Assembly: GCA_020854065.1 (NCBI GenBank)
Contig: JADZGF010000008.1
Span: forward strand, 1 to 36,806
Reading direction: 5' to 3'
Length of the DNA: 36,806 nucleotides
From: Candidatus Nomurabacteria bacterium
GTDB taxonomy: Bacteria; Patescibacteriota; Minisyncoccia; Phycocordibacterales; SBAW01
Positions 21,815 through 28,982 of this stretch are shown in pieces. The position numbers and the translations under genes are program-made. Each line of letters starts with the position of its first letter. Within the stretch, counting starts at the first letter, position 1. The notes under the pieces are model-generated. The model searched no databases. It saw only the letters and a list, made by a program, of their open reading frames with translations, and was not told where the DNA came from.

Positions 21815-21841
21815 GTAAAACCCGAACTTTCGTTCGGGTTT
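21815..21841 (-). terminator. Terminator after rplE
   Basis: Stem AAACCCGAAC / GTTCGGGTTT, loop GAAA on minus, followed by TACTTTC. It ends the S19-L5 unit before the small genes. Confidence 0.82.
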
Positions 21842-21856
21842 TTGTCTTTCTTGAAT

Positions 21857-22393
21857 TTATTTCTTAAACGGAAAACCGAGGTGGTCTAAGTATGCCTTTG
21901 CCGACACCTTGTCTTTCGCAGTGGTGACAACCGTAATTGCCATACCAAACACGTCTTTAATATCCTCGTCTGCAGTCTCAGGGAACACGGTGTGCTCTTT
22001 GATACCAAGGGTGTAGTTGCCCATCTCATCAATACCCGCAGCAGAAATACCTTTAAAGTCCTTGGTACGTGGCAATGCGACATGGAGTAAGCGGTTCAAG
22101 AAGTCCTGTGCACGAGTGCCCCGGAGCGTAATTTGATACCCAATCTTGTCGCCAATGCGAGTCTTGTAGGTAGCGATAGATTTCTTTGCACCGCGAGAGG
22201 CAGGCTTTTGTCCGGTGATCTTTGCGAGACGATCCTCAACAAGTTTGACCTTCTCTTTGTCTTTGAGCATTTTGCCCACACCAACAGACACCACCACTTT
22301 CACTACCTTGGGGGTCTGCATCGTGCTTGTCCACCCAAAGTCTTTACCGAGGGCAGAAAAAGTTTTCTTTTGTTTGTCTTGTAGGAGTTCCAT
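21857..22393 (-). CDS. rplE: 50S ribosomal protein L5
   Basis: 178 aa, standard. It binds 5S rRNA and touches P-site tRNA. Motifs: TPKVVKVVVSVGVGKMLKD, SIATYKTRIGDKIGYQITLRG (RxGxxIG type), FKGISAAGIDEMGNYTLGIKEHTVFPE. It is the last gene of its unit: a terminator follows, whereas in most bacteria S14 follows at once. Five nt after rplX, no SD. Confidence 0.97.
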   Translation of the reverse strand: MELLQDKQKKTFSALGKDFGWTSTMQTPKVVKVVVSVGVGKMLKDKEKVKLVEDRLAKITGQKPASRGAKKSIATYKTRIGDKIGYQITLRGTRAQDFLNRLLHVALPRTKDFKGISAAGIDEMGNYTLGIKEHTVFPETADEDIKDVFGMAITVVTTAKDKVSAKAYLDHLGFPFKK

Positions 22394-22398
22394 ACGTC

Positions 22399-22626
22399 TT
22401 ATTTCTTCTTAGCGACTTTGCTTGCGGAAATCGGATGCTGCTTCTGCACAATCTGGCCGCGCTGGCCCGACTTGCGAGGGCGCTGATGCTTGGTGCGCAT
22501 ACCTACCCCTTCTACCGTTACAAGACCAAGCTTAGGAAACACATGCGTTACCTTGCCGCTTTTGCCTTTTTCGTTACCGCTCAAAATGACAACGGTATCA
22601 CCTTTTTTAATGTGGAGAGTATTCAT
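22399..22626 (-). CDS. rplX: 50S ribosomal protein L24, short form
   Basis: 75 aa against about 100 usually. The KOW motif is clear (IKKGDTVVILSGNEKGKSGKVTHVFPKLGLVTVEGVGMRTKHQRP). The protein stops after GQIVQKQHPISASKVAKKK, so the C-terminal part found in most bacterial L24 is missing. The stop is a normal TAA and rplE follows after 5 nt, so this looks like a true short form rather than a break. No SD. Confidence 0.95.
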   Translation of the reverse strand: MNTLHIKKGDTVVILSGNEKGKSGKVTHVFPKLGLVTVEGVGMRTKHQRPRKSGQRGQIVQKQHPISASKVAKKK

Positions 22627-22632
22627 AGAAAT

Positions 22633-23013
22633 TTATACGACCTCAGGGGCACGCGAAATGATGGTCTGGTATCCAAGCTCCTGGAGTTCGCGTGGGATCG
22701 GACCGAAGATACGTCCTGCCTTAGGCTCCTTCTTATCCTTTGCACCCCAATCGAGTACCACCACTGCGTTTTCATCAAAGCGGATATAGCTTCCGTCCTT
22801 GCGGCGGAATGGTTTCTTCTGGCGAACGACTACACCATGGAGCACATCCTTTTTCTTCACCTGCTTGCGAGGCTCAGCGGTTTGCACCGAGAAGATAACA
22901 ATCTCCCCTATCTCCGCATAGCGCTTCTTGGATGAACCAGGAATCTTGAAAATGCGTCCAATCTTGGCGCCGGAGTTGTCTGCAACAATTACGAGTGAGC
23001 GATCTTGAATCAT
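22633..23013 (-). CDS. rplN: 50S ribosomal protein L14
   Basis: 126 aa (usual 122). It sits at the subunit interface near L19. Motifs: MIQDRSLVIVADNSGAKIGRIFKI, KKKDVLHGVVVRQKKPFRRKDGSYIRFDENAVVVLD and RIFGPIPRELQELGYQTIISRAPEVV. Six nt before rplX, no SD. Confidence 0.97.
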   Translation of the reverse strand: MIQDRSLVIVADNSGAKIGRIFKIPGSSKKRYAEIGEIVIFSVQTAEPRKQVKKKDVLHGVVVRQKKPFRRKDGSYIRFDENAVVVLDWGAKDKKEPKAGRIFGPIPRELQELGYQTIISRAPEVV

Positions 23014-23019
23014 AGTAGT

Positions 23020-23256
23020 TTATGCGAAAACGATTTCGAAATGCTTGGTTTTGGAAAGCGGACGGCAGCTGCGGATAACAACCTGCTCTCCCTCTTTAGC
23101 CTTGTTGCCTGGATTGTGTGCCGAAAAGCGTGCAGTCTTCTTGATGTACTTCTTGTATTTTGGGTGCTTCACATAGCGAGACACAGCCACGATAGCAGTG
23201 TCCTGCATTTTGTCAGAGACGACGACACCCTTAAATTGTTTACGCTTTGTTTCCAT
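23020..23256 (-). CDS. rpsQ: 30S ribosomal protein S17
   Basis: 78 aa, OB fold that binds 16S rRNA. Motifs: FKGVVVSDKMQDTAIVAVSRYVKHPKYKKYI and AHNPGNKAKEGEQVVIRSCRPLSKTKHFEIV. Usual length about 84. It follows rpmC after 8 nt, no SD. Confidence 0.97.
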   Translation of the reverse strand: METKRKQFKGVVVSDKMQDTAIVAVSRYVKHPKYKKYIKKTARFSAHNPGNKAKEGEQVVIRSCRPLSKTKHFEIVFA

Positions 23257-23264
23257 AGTGTTGT

Positions 23265-23453
23265 TTATGCGACCTTCTTCAACTGGGTGAGTGCGCGAGC
23301 AATCTCCTTGCGCAATTTGCTCATCGCATTGACGTCTCTGTTTTTACTACCTGCGCCGCCAAAACGCAAGGAGCGGAGTTCTTCACGCTTCTCCCCTACC
23401 AACTTCTCAAGGTCGGTTTTCGTATGCTTGCTGAGGTCTGTTTTCTTAGCCAT
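23265..23453 (-). CDS. rpmC: 50S ribosomal protein L29
   Basis: 62 aa of two helices: LSKHTKTDLEKLVGEKREELRSLRFGGAGSKNRDVNAMSKLRKEIARALT. The KNRDVN...LRKEIARALT end is the family signature. L29 lies at the exit tunnel, where chaperones and SRP dock. Six nt after rplP, no SD. Confidence 0.96.
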   Translation of the reverse strand: MAKKTDLSKHTKTDLEKLVGEKREELRSLRFGGAGSKNRDVNAMSKLRKEIARALTQLKKVA

Positions 23454-23459
23454 ATCAGT

Positions 23460-23882
23460 TTAATGCGCACGTGCGACGACCTTAGTTTTAAGCGGAAGCT
23501 TCTTTCCTGCCTTGTTGAGGGCATCAACTGCCACCGTCTCAGCAACACCGTCTACCTCAAAGAGTACACGGCCTGGCCATACCTCGACCTCATAGCCCTG
23601 AGGATCGCCCTTACCTTTACCGAGCTTTACCTCGGGCGGTTTCTGGGTGAATGGCTTGTCAGGGAAAATGCGGATCCAGCTCTTGCCGGTCTTGCCCAAC
23701 GAGCGAGCGATAACCTTACGTGCAGATTCGATCTGGTTAGAGCGAACACGTGCATGGGTGATGGCTTTAAGGCCATGGCTGCCGAAGGCAACGGTAATAC
23801 CGCGAGTTGCCACCTTAGGGGCTTTCGGGTTGCGGCGCATCGTGTGCCATTTGCGGAATTTTACTTTCTTGGGTACCAACAT
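23460..23882 (-). CDS. rplP: 50S ribosomal protein L16
   Basis: 140 aa, standard. MLVPKKVKFRKWHTMRR, GLKAITHARVRSNQIESARKVIAR, WIRIFPDKPFTQKPPEVKLGKGKGDPQGYEVEVWPGRVLFEVDGV match the family; the RMGKGKG region that reaches toward the A-site tRNA is present as KLGKGKG. Four nt after rpsC, no clear SD. Confidence 0.97.
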   Translation of the reverse strand: MLVPKKVKFRKWHTMRRNPKAPKVATRGITVAFGSHGLKAITHARVRSNQIESARKVIARSLGKTGKSWIRIFPDKPFTQKPPEVKLGKGKGDPQGYEVEVWPGRVLFEVDGVAETVAVDALNKAGKKLPLKTKVVARAH

Positions 23883-23886
23883 AAGC

Positions 23887-24552
23887 CTATTTGTCTTTAT
23901 TCTTGTTGGTAAAGACTTCGCCCTTGTAGATCCAGACCTTCACCCCAATAACGCCGAGCGGAAGGATTGCGCGTTCACGTGCGTAATCAACATCTGCGCG
24001 GATTGTCTGGAGTGGCACCTGACCCTTTTTAAGGGTCTCCGTGCGAGACATGGAACCACCGCCGAGCATGCCGGAGAGCGTAATGCGTACACCCTTCACG
24101 TCGCGGTTTGCCATAACCTTCTCGATGGTCTGCTTGAGCACACGGCGGAAGGCAAGGCGCTTCTCAAGACCCTCAGCAATCATGTATGCAACAATCGCTG
24201 CATTTGCTTCTGGAGTGCGGATCTCCTCGATATCGAGCTTGATCTCAGGAACCGGGAGACCCTTCTTGCGGAGGAACGTCTCAATAGACTTCTTGATCTT
24301 GGTAGAACCCTCACCCGAGCGGCCAATGATGATGCCAGGACGGCTGGTCTTCACGATGATGCGGAGCACTTTGCCACGCTCGATCTCGAGCGCACCAACG
24401 TACATACCGCGAAGTTCTTTCATCAAAAACTCACGCAACAGAATGTCGCCCTTGAGGTTCTCGCGGTATTGGGCACCCTCAGCAAACCAGCGATGACGCC
24501 AGTCACGGAGAATTCCCAAACGATGTGCAAATGGATGGACTACTTTAGACAT
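23887..24552 (-). CDS. rpsC: 30S ribosomal protein S3
   Basis: 221 aa from MSKVVHPFAHRLGILRDWRHRWFAEG; the track ORF starts 16 codons earlier inside rplV and is rejected. The KH domain carries RPGIIIGRSGEGSTKIKKSIETFLRK (GxxG loop IGRSG), and the C-domain has GVRITLSGMLGGGSMSRTETLKKGQVPLQTIRADVDY. S3 lines the mRNA entry channel. One nt after the rplV stop, no SD. Confidence 0.97.
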   Translation of the reverse strand: MSKVVHPFAHRLGILRDWRHRWFAEGAQYRENLKGDILLREFLMKELRGMYVGALEIERGKVLRIIVKTSRPGIIIGRSGEGSTKIKKSIETFLRKKGLPVPEIKLDIEEIRTPEANAAIVAYMIAEGLEKRLAFRRVLKQTIEKVMANRDVKGVRITLSGMLGGGSMSRTETLKKGQVPLQTIRADVDYARERAILPLGVIGVKVWIYKGEVFTNKNKDK

Positions 24553-24553
24553 A

Positions 24554-24904
24554 TTATTTTTCAGCGTTCGGTGCCTTTGCTGCCTTCTGTGCGAGCGCAA
24601 GCGTTACATGGCTGGTCTTCTTGCGAATAGCGCTGGCACGACCACGAGCACGAGGCATGTGGCGCTTAAACACGATACCGCCATTTACCTCGATCTTTGC
24701 AATGTAGAGCTCAGTTGCAGGAACCTTTGCGTTCGATACTGCTGACTTGATGAGCTTTGCCATTGGGTCGCTTGCACGCTTTGGAAGGTTTGCAAGCAAG
24801 TTGAGTGCACGATCAGCAGATTTGCCGCGTACCAAGTCAGCAAGCAAACGCACTTTGCGCGGTGCCTGGCGATAGTTGGTGAGTTTTGCAGTTGCAGCAG
24901 TCAT
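24554..24904 (-). CDS. rplV: 50S ribosomal protein L22
   Basis: 116 aa. AKLTNYRQAPRKVRLLADLVRGKSADRALNLL begins the globular part; the loop reaching into the exit tunnel is near KRHMPRARGRASAIRKKTSHVTLAL. Standard length. Eight nt after rpsS, no SD. Confidence 0.97.
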   Translation of the reverse strand: MTAATAKLTNYRQAPRKVRLLADLVRGKSADRALNLLANLPKRASDPMAKLIKSAVSNAKVPATELYIAKIEVNGGIVFKRHMPRARGRASAIRKKTSHVTLALAQKAAKAPNAEK

Positions 24905-24912
24905 ATATCAGT

Positions 24913-25260
24913 TTATTTCTTCTTGGCAGCATCACCTGCAGTTTTTGCAGCCTGTGCGGCAGCAATCTCAGCCTCCTTAGCCTTGGTTTCCATCTCCTTC
25001 TGCATCTTACCGCCGTGACGGACGAACTTCTTGGTTGGAGAGAACTCACCGAGCTTGTGACCGACCATATCTTCAGAGACAAGGACTTCAATATGGGTTT
25101 TGCCGTTGTGAACGCCAAACTTAAAGCCCACCATTTCAGGTGCGATAGAAGAGCGACGTGACCACGTCTTAATCACCTCCGTTGTTTGAGGCTTTTTACC
25201 CTCAATTTTCTTGAGGAGCTTTTCGTCCACGTAGGGACCTTTTTCGAGGCTTCTTGCCAT
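24913..25260 (-). CDS. rpsS: 30S ribosomal protein S19
   Basis: 115 aa from [21 protein letters not shown]; the track ORF begins 22 codons earlier, within the leader. Core [49 protein letters not shown] matches. An Ala/Lys-rich tail of about 25 residues ([20 protein letters not shown]) is added to the usual 92. It is the first gene of its unit, because rplB ends at a terminator and a 57-aa gene lies between. No SD. Confidence 0.97.
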   Translation of the reverse strand: MARSLEKGPYVDEKLLKKIEGKKPQTTEVIKTWSRRSSIAPEMVGFKFGVHNGKTHIEVLVSEDMVGHKLGEFSPTKKFVRHGGKMQKEMETKAKEAEIAAAQAAKTAGDAAKKK

Positions 25261-25324
25261 AATTAAAGCCCATGTCCGCCGTAGCCAAAGAGCGGCTAGG
25301 CCTTGCAACACGGGATTACGCACC

Positions 25325-25353
25325 ACTGTACCCTAATGGCTCTTGAAGTGCAA
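25325..25353 (-). promoter_or_regulatory. Probable promoter of the rpsS-rplE unit
   Basis: On minus: TTGCAC (25353-25348), 17-nt spacer, TACAGT (25330-25325). Predicted start about 25318 and a leader of about 58 nt before rpsS. Confidence 0.5.
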
Positions 25354-25370
25354 GCTTTTGTGTAGAAACC

Positions 25371-25398
25371 TTGCCTAAACTGAAAAAGATTGCATAAT
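25371..25398 (+). promoter_or_regulatory. Probable promoter of the 57-aa gene
   Basis: TTGCCT (25371-25376), 16-nt spacer, CATAAT (25393-25398). It gives a leader of about 25 nt with SD AAGGAG. Confidence 0.5.
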
Positions 25399-25429
25399 AG
25401 CTCCAGATCAGAGGGAAGGAGATCTCCTC

Positions 25430-25603
25430 ATGCGCGTATACCAATTCCGCTACCTGAACGGGCAATCAATGCCCTACACAACCATCAGCGCTAAGGACGA
25501 CGAGGAATTTTCGAGTAAACTTGCCACTTGGGAGAAGGAAACTGGTTTTCGCCATATTCCCTCTACTATGAGCTGGACCTCGGGAGTCCTCCCGCAAAAG
25601 TAA
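25430..25603 (+). CDS. Small protein of unknown function (57 aa), below the ORF-track limit
   Basis: ATG 25430 to TAA 25601-25603. The protein begins MRVYQFRYLNGQSMPYTTIS, has an acidic middle (AKDDEEFSSKLATWEKETGF) and ends SWTSGVLPQK. It reads like a small single-domain soluble protein; I recognise no family. Evidence for a real gene: strong SD AAGGAG 7 nt upstream, a -35/-10 pair, and a terminator after it. The SD is part of a 10-bp palindrome GGAGATCTCC, which could fold and hide it. It is opposite to the ribosomal genes and splits rplB from rpsS. Confidence 0.68.
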   Translation: MRVYQFRYLNGQSMPYTTISAKDDEEFSSKLATWEKETGFRHIPSTMSWTSGVLPQK

Positions 25604-25635
25604 ATGGTCAGGGACACATGCTCTACCAACCGCAA

Positions 25636-25670
25636 CGAAAAATCCCGGCGATAAGCCGGGATTTGTTTTA
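25636..25670. terminator. Bidirectional terminator between the 57-aa gene and rplB
   Basis: Perfect stem AAATCCCGGC / GCCGGGATTT with loop GATAA. Plus tail GTTTTA; minus tail TTCG after ATTT. It ends the L3-L2 unit. Confidence 0.86.
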
Positions 25671-25676
25671 TATGTT

Positions 25677-26522
25677 TTAACCTTTCTTGCGCTTGCCAAC
25701 CTTGCGGCGGGAAACAATAAGGTAGTTGCTGTATTTCTTCGGACGGCGAGTCTTCTGACCTTTGCCCGTTGGCTTGCCCCAAAGGCTCTTTGCGCGGCGC
25801 AAACCACGGCCCTGGCGGCCTTCACCACCGCCGTGTGGGTGATCTACCGGGTTCATTGCAGTACCGCGTACGGTAGGGCGGATACCGAGCCAGCGGCTGC
25901 GGCCTGCCTTACCGATCGTGCGGAGATGATGTTCCTCGTTGCTGACCTCGCCAAGCGTTGCGTAGCAGGTCTCAAGCACGCGGCGTACCTCGCTTGATGG
26001 CATCTTAAGGTCTGCATATCCCTGATCGCGAGCGATGATTTCGATGTGAGTACCGGCTGCACGACCAAGCTTGCCACCCTGACCTGGCTTAATCTCTACG
26101 TTGTATATAAATGCGCCAATAGGCATTGCGGAGAGTGGCATGCGATTGCCTGGAGTTGCAGGAACATGCTCCCCTGCCTCGATCGTGGAACCGACGGTAA
26201 CGGACTGAGGAAGGAGTGCATAGCGGCGAGAACCATCACGGTAGACGAGGAGACCGATAAAGCCCGAGCGACTTGGATCGTACTCAACAGTCTCAACACG
26301 TGCAGGAATCTTCTTCTCGTACGTAAAATCAACATCACGGAAGAGGCGCTTGTGACCACCTCCCTTGTGACGGACCGAAATGCGGCCATTGCTCGAGCGA
26401 CCAACACCGCGCTTACCACCAGTCGTCAAAGACTTGTGCGGTTCAGACGCCGTAAGCTTCCCACGGAAGGTTACGGTGGTCATGTGGCGACGAGACTTTG
26501 TGTATGGCTTGTAGGATTTCAT
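25677..26522 (-). CDS. rplB: 50S ribosomal protein L2
   Basis: 281 aa. L2 helps form the peptidyl transferase region. Motifs: YKPYTKSRRHMTTV, GRSSNGRISVRHKGGGHKRLFRDVDF, VEYDPSRSGFIGLLVYRDGSRRY and the C-terminal VRGTAMNPVDHPHGGGEGRQGRGLR, which carries the functional His. Nine nt after rplW, no SD. Last gene of its unit. Confidence 0.98.
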   Translation of the reverse strand: MKSYKPYTKSRRHMTTVTFRGKLTASEPHKSLTTGGKRGVGRSSNGRISVRHKGGGHKRLFRDVDFTYEKKIPARVETVEYDPSRSGFIGLLVYRDGSRRYALLPQSVTVGSTIEAGEHVPATPGNRMPLSAMPIGAFIYNVEIKPGQGGKLGRAAGTHIEIIARDQGYADLKMPSSEVRRVLETCYATLGEVSNEEHHLRTIGKAGRSRWLGIRPTVRGTAMNPVDHPHGGGEGRQGRGLRRAKSLWGKPTGKGQKTRRPKKYSNYLIVSRRKVGKRKKG

Positions 26523-26531
26523 AGTAGTTCG

Positions 26532-26819
26532 TTATGCAAGATCGATCTTTTCGCCCTTTTTAAGAAAGACGTATGCCTTTTTGCCACCAGCGCTGTACCC
26601 AATACGATTGGTGCCACGGGTGCGGACCGACTTACGTGCAATTGCAGAAAAGGTAACTTTGCGTGGGTTTACGCTGTAGATCTCTTTCACCGCACGTGCA
26701 ACATCGCTCTTGGTTGCATTCGTTGCAACGTTAAAGGTGTAGCAGCCCGACTCTGCAAGGTATGCAGCCTTCTCGGTGATGCGGGGTGTATGCAAAATGT
26801 GAAGTGCAGGCTTATTCAT
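26532..26819 (-). CDS. rplW: 50S ribosomal protein L23
   Basis: 95 aa. LHTPRITEKAAYLAESGCYTFNVATNATKSDVARAVKEIYSV is typical. L23 lies at the tunnel exit, where trigger factor and SRP dock. It overlaps the rplD end by 8 nt (ATGAATAA), so translation is coupled. Confidence 0.96.
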   Translation of the reverse strand: MNKPALHILHTPRITEKAAYLAESGCYTFNVATNATKSDVARAVKEIYSVNPRKVTFSAIARKSVRTRGTNRIGYSAGGKKAYVFLKKGEKIDLA

Positions 26820-27450
26820 GGTTTTTTGCGAGTGCCTTAAGGGCCATATCGGGGTTTGCGATGATGAGCTGGCGCTTCGAGAGGATAGAAATTGGGTTTA
26901 GGTTGCGAATCTCCTCGACTGCAACGTTGCCAAAGTTACGGAAGCTCTTCTTCGTTGCGACTGCAGCCTCAGGGATAGCGATGAGAGCAGCATTCTTGCG
27001 GCGGATGATCTTGAGCGCTGAGAGGACTGCCTTGGCATCTTTTGCCTTAGGTGCAGCGAAGGTAAGGCTATCGAGGAATATAATCTCGCCATCCTTTGCC
27101 TTCTTTGAGAGCACGACAAGCAATGCCTTCTGGCGCATGCCACGAGTAATGGTGCGAGTGTAGTTCTTCTCGTTGCGTGGACCATGTGCCACACCGCCGC
27201 CGCGCCAGATAGGGCTGCGAGACGAGCCGTGACGTGCACGACCAGTACCCTTCTGCTTCCACGGCTTCTTACCACCGCCACGGACCTCACCACGATCTTT
27301 CGTGTGTGCAGTACCTGCGCGAGCATTGCTTTGCATGGAGGTGACCACCTGGTGAACCAAGTCGGCGTTCCATGTGTGGCCAAAGATATTCTCCGGCAGC
27401 TTTACGCTCCCCGATTCCTTGCCCTGCATGTTGTACATTTTTGCTTCCAT
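26812..27450 (-). CDS. rplD: 50S ribosomal protein L4
   Basis: 212 aa. The tunnel loop is visible: AGTAHTKDRGEVRGGGKKPWKQKGTGRARHGSSRSPIWRGGGVAHGP (about 45-92), then the helical C-domain (KALLVVLSKKAKDGEIIFLDSL). In E. coli L4 represses the S10 operon. Here L4 is in the L3 unit with its own leader. Eight nt after rplC, no SD. Confidence 0.97.
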   Translation of the reverse strand: MEAKMYNMQGKESGSVKLPENIFGHTWNADLVHQVVTSMQSNARAGTAHTKDRGEVRGGGKKPWKQKGTGRARHGSSRSPIWRGGGVAHGPRNEKNYTRTITRGMRQKALLVVLSKKAKDGEIIFLDSLTFAAPKAKDAKAVLSALKIIRRKNAALIAIPEAAVATKKSFRNFGNVAVEEIRNLNPISILSKRQLIIANPDMALKALAKNHE

Positions 27451-27458
27451 AGTATTTT

Positions 27459-28067
27459 TTAGCCGCGAATCTCAACGACGGTACCTTTGCGACCCGGTAC
27501 AGCACCTGCGAGCACCAACTCACCGCTCTCCGGATGTACCTGGAGCACTGCGAGATTGCGTACGGTAACACGATCCGAGCCCATGCGGCCTGCCATGCGC
27601 ATACCTTTTGCCACACGACCACCAGCACGACCACCCGAGCCACCGATAGAACCTGGTGAGCGCTCAGAGTGCTTCTGACCGTGAGAGCGAGGACCGCCAT
27701 GGAAACCATGACGCTTCACGACGCCCTGGAAGCCCTTACCTTTCGAGATAGCGGAGACCTCTACTTTGTCGCCGACTGCAAATGTAGTCACATCGACTAC
27801 CGAGCCAACCTCAGGAGTCTCGGTGGTGCGGAGTTCTTTAAAAACCTTAAATGCCTTGCCTTTTGCATGGCCAAGCTGGGGCTTGCTGACGCGAGACGGC
27901 TTCGTCTCGAGTGCTGCAAGCTGGACGGCCTGATAGCCTTCCTTTTCAGTAGTCTTGATTTGGGTGACGGTGTTTGGAGCAGCAGTAATGACAGTCGCAG
28001 CATAAGCCCGACCGTCTTCGGTGAACACAGTAACCATCTTCCCCTTGGTTCCAAGGATAAATTTCAT
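27459..28067 (-). CDS. rplC: 50S ribosomal protein L3
   Basis: 202 aa from MKFILGTKGKMVTVFTEDGRAY; the track ORF runs 20 codons further upstream through the leader. C-terminal motifs: KGKGFQGVVKRHGFHGGPRSHGQKHSERSPGSIGGSGGRAGGRVAKGMRMAGRMG, the loop reaching toward the peptidyl transferase centre. L3 starts a unit here, while rpsJ, normally just before it, lies 1.6 kb away. No SD. Confidence 0.97.
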   Translation of the reverse strand: MKFILGTKGKMVTVFTEDGRAYAATVITAAPNTVTQIKTTEKEGYQAVQLAALETKPSRVSKPQLGHAKGKAFKVFKELRTTETPEVGSVVDVTTFAVGDKVEVSAISKGKGFQGVVKRHGFHGGPRSHGQKHSERSPGSIGGSGGRAGGRVAKGMRMAGRMGSDRVTVRNLAVLQVHPESGELVLAGAVPGRKGTVVEIRG

Positions 28068-28136
28068 AATGTTGTGGTTGGTCCCCGGGGGGACGCACAT
28101 CAACGCTATTTCTAACGTCCCGAGCACTATATATCA
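28068..28136 (-). promoter_or_regulatory. Promoter and structured leader of the L3-L4-L23-L2 unit
   Basis: On minus TG-A-TATATA-GT (28136-28126) gives overlapping TATATA and TATAGT -10 hexamers. The leader of about 50 nt can form GGGACG/CGTCCC around a 20-nt loop, followed by CCCGGGG. An L4-type autoregulatory site is possible but was not matched to a known consensus. Confidence 0.5.
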
Positions 28137-28151
28137 AAGGTTCCTTTTGTG

Positions 28152-28180
28152 CAAGAAGAGACCTCCTTTCGGAGGTCCAG
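28152..28180 (-). terminator. Probable terminator of the 112-aa gene
   Basis: On minus: GACCTCC, loop GAAA, GGAGGTC, then TCTTCTTG. The stem is perfect, the U-tract is weak. Confidence 0.6.
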
Positions 28181-28182
28181 TT

Positions 28183-28521
28183 TTAGTATTCGATGCTTAA
28201 CATATCGAGCTCATAGGTATGGACAAAAACCGAAAAAGATTCTTTGTCCCGATAGAGCTCTTCGTAGGTTGGCACAAACACATAGTTGTCACCTTGCTTA
28301 TTCTTTCCGCTCAGAATGCGGTTGAGACGCGCAGGACCACCTTTGCGTTTGGTCCTTAAAGGCAAGGCATCGAACTCACGTTGAGCGAGATTTCCATAAA
28401 AAACCTCACCTTCTTTTCGTTCAAAATCTTGATTGAGCGCGCCACGTTTTAGGCGAGCCTCTTTATTTTGCAACAAACGCGCCCTGATTGGCGCGAAAAT
28501 CGTATCGTCTATATAGCTCAA
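28183..28521 (-). CDS. Protein of unknown function (112 aa), TTG start
   Basis: Not recognised. The protein starts MSYIDDTIFAPIRARLLQNKEARLKRG, is rich in Arg/Lys/Glu, has PLRTKRKGGPARLNRIL in the middle and an aromatic C-terminal part FVPTYEELYRDKESFSVFVHTYELDML. No membrane segment. The TTG start is well supported by a perfect SD AAGGAGG 5 nt upstream. Promoter TGATAGGCT at 28556-28564; terminator at 28152-28180. It lies between rpsJ and rplC on the ribosomal strand but as a separate unit. Confidence 0.72.
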   Translation of the reverse strand: MSYIDDTIFAPIRARLLQNKEARLKRGALNQDFERKEGEVFYGNLAQREFDALPLRTKRKGGPARLNRILSGKNKQGDNYVFVPTYEELYRDKESFSVFVHTYELDMLSIEY

Positions 28522-28555
28522 CCTTCCCTCCTTCGATGTTGATGTGCTTTCAACA

Positions 28556-28564
28556 AGCCTATCA
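28556..28564 (-). promoter_or_regulatory. Extended -10 of the 112-aa gene (TGATAGGCT)
   Basis: TG-A-TAGGCT on minus; predicted start about 28549, leader about 28 nt with SD AAGGAGG. Confidence 0.45.
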
Positions 28565-28597
28565 TCGAAAAGATGGCCGAAAGGGAGAGGTGTGAAC

Positions 28598-28623
28598 AGC
28601 AGAAAGGGGGCTTAGCCGCCCCC
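28598..28623 (-). terminator. Terminator of the 103-aa gene, with the stop codon in its loop
   Basis: On minus: GGGGGC, loop GGCTAA, GCCCCC, then TTTCTG. The TAA stop (28612-28614) is inside the loop. Confidence 0.75.
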
Positions 28624-28923
28624 AGAAGTCCTTTTTCTCCACTCATGACCAGGTTTGGTGATCGTGGCCTGACTTGAAGACACAATTTCACAGTCCTTAT
28701 TTATACGGAGTACCCGGATGAGAACCATCGTAGAGGTCTCCCCCTCCAGGAGCCGAATTTCCATAATTCCCGGCTTACCATAGATCGCTCTCACCTCTTG
28801 CACGTATTCGCGTCTGAGATCACGTTCCTTTAAACACGTGTGAAATCGGGTCAGAAACGAATCGGGCAACGGACCAAGTGCCTTCCGAGCTGTTTTCAAT
28901 AGATCTACTACCTTGAGCGTCAC
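28612..28923 (-). CDS. Protein of unknown function (103 aa), GTG start
   Basis: Not recognised. An N-terminal helical part (LKVVDLLKTARKALGPLPDSFLTRFHTCLKERDLRREYVQEV) is followed by a beta-rich part (GIMEIRLLEGETSTMVLIRVLRINKDCEIVSSSQATI) and a Gly-rich end (KRTSGGG). Soluble. GTG start with AGGAGG 5 nt upstream; the sequence GGAGGGAAG at the ribosome site is shared with the 112-aa gene downstream. Promoter TGGTACTCT at 28953-28961. Its stop codon is in the terminator loop. Confidence 0.72.
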   Translation of the reverse strand: MTLKVVDLLKTARKALGPLPDSFLTRFHTCLKERDLRREYVQEVRAIYGKPGIMEIRLLEGETSTMVLIRVLRINKDCEIVSSSQATITKPGHEWRKRTSGGG

Positions 28924-28952
28924 TCTTCCCTCCTACCAATGTGCTTTGTCGT

Positions 28953-28961
28953 AGAGTACCA
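28953..28961 (-). promoter_or_regulatory. Extended -10 of the 103-aa gene (TGGTACTCT)
   Basis: TG-G-TACTCT on minus, predicted start about 28946, leader about 23 nt with SD AGGAGG. The decamer TTTGCATAAA lies just upstream, as it does upstream of the neighbouring small RNA promoter. Confidence 0.55.
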
Positions 28962-28982
28962 GCGTCAAATCTTTATGCAAAT

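Noticed and set aside
23647-24630. 327-aa plus-strand ORF opposite rplP and rpsC
   Set aside because: Antisense shadow of well-identified ribosomal genes; no recognisable motif.
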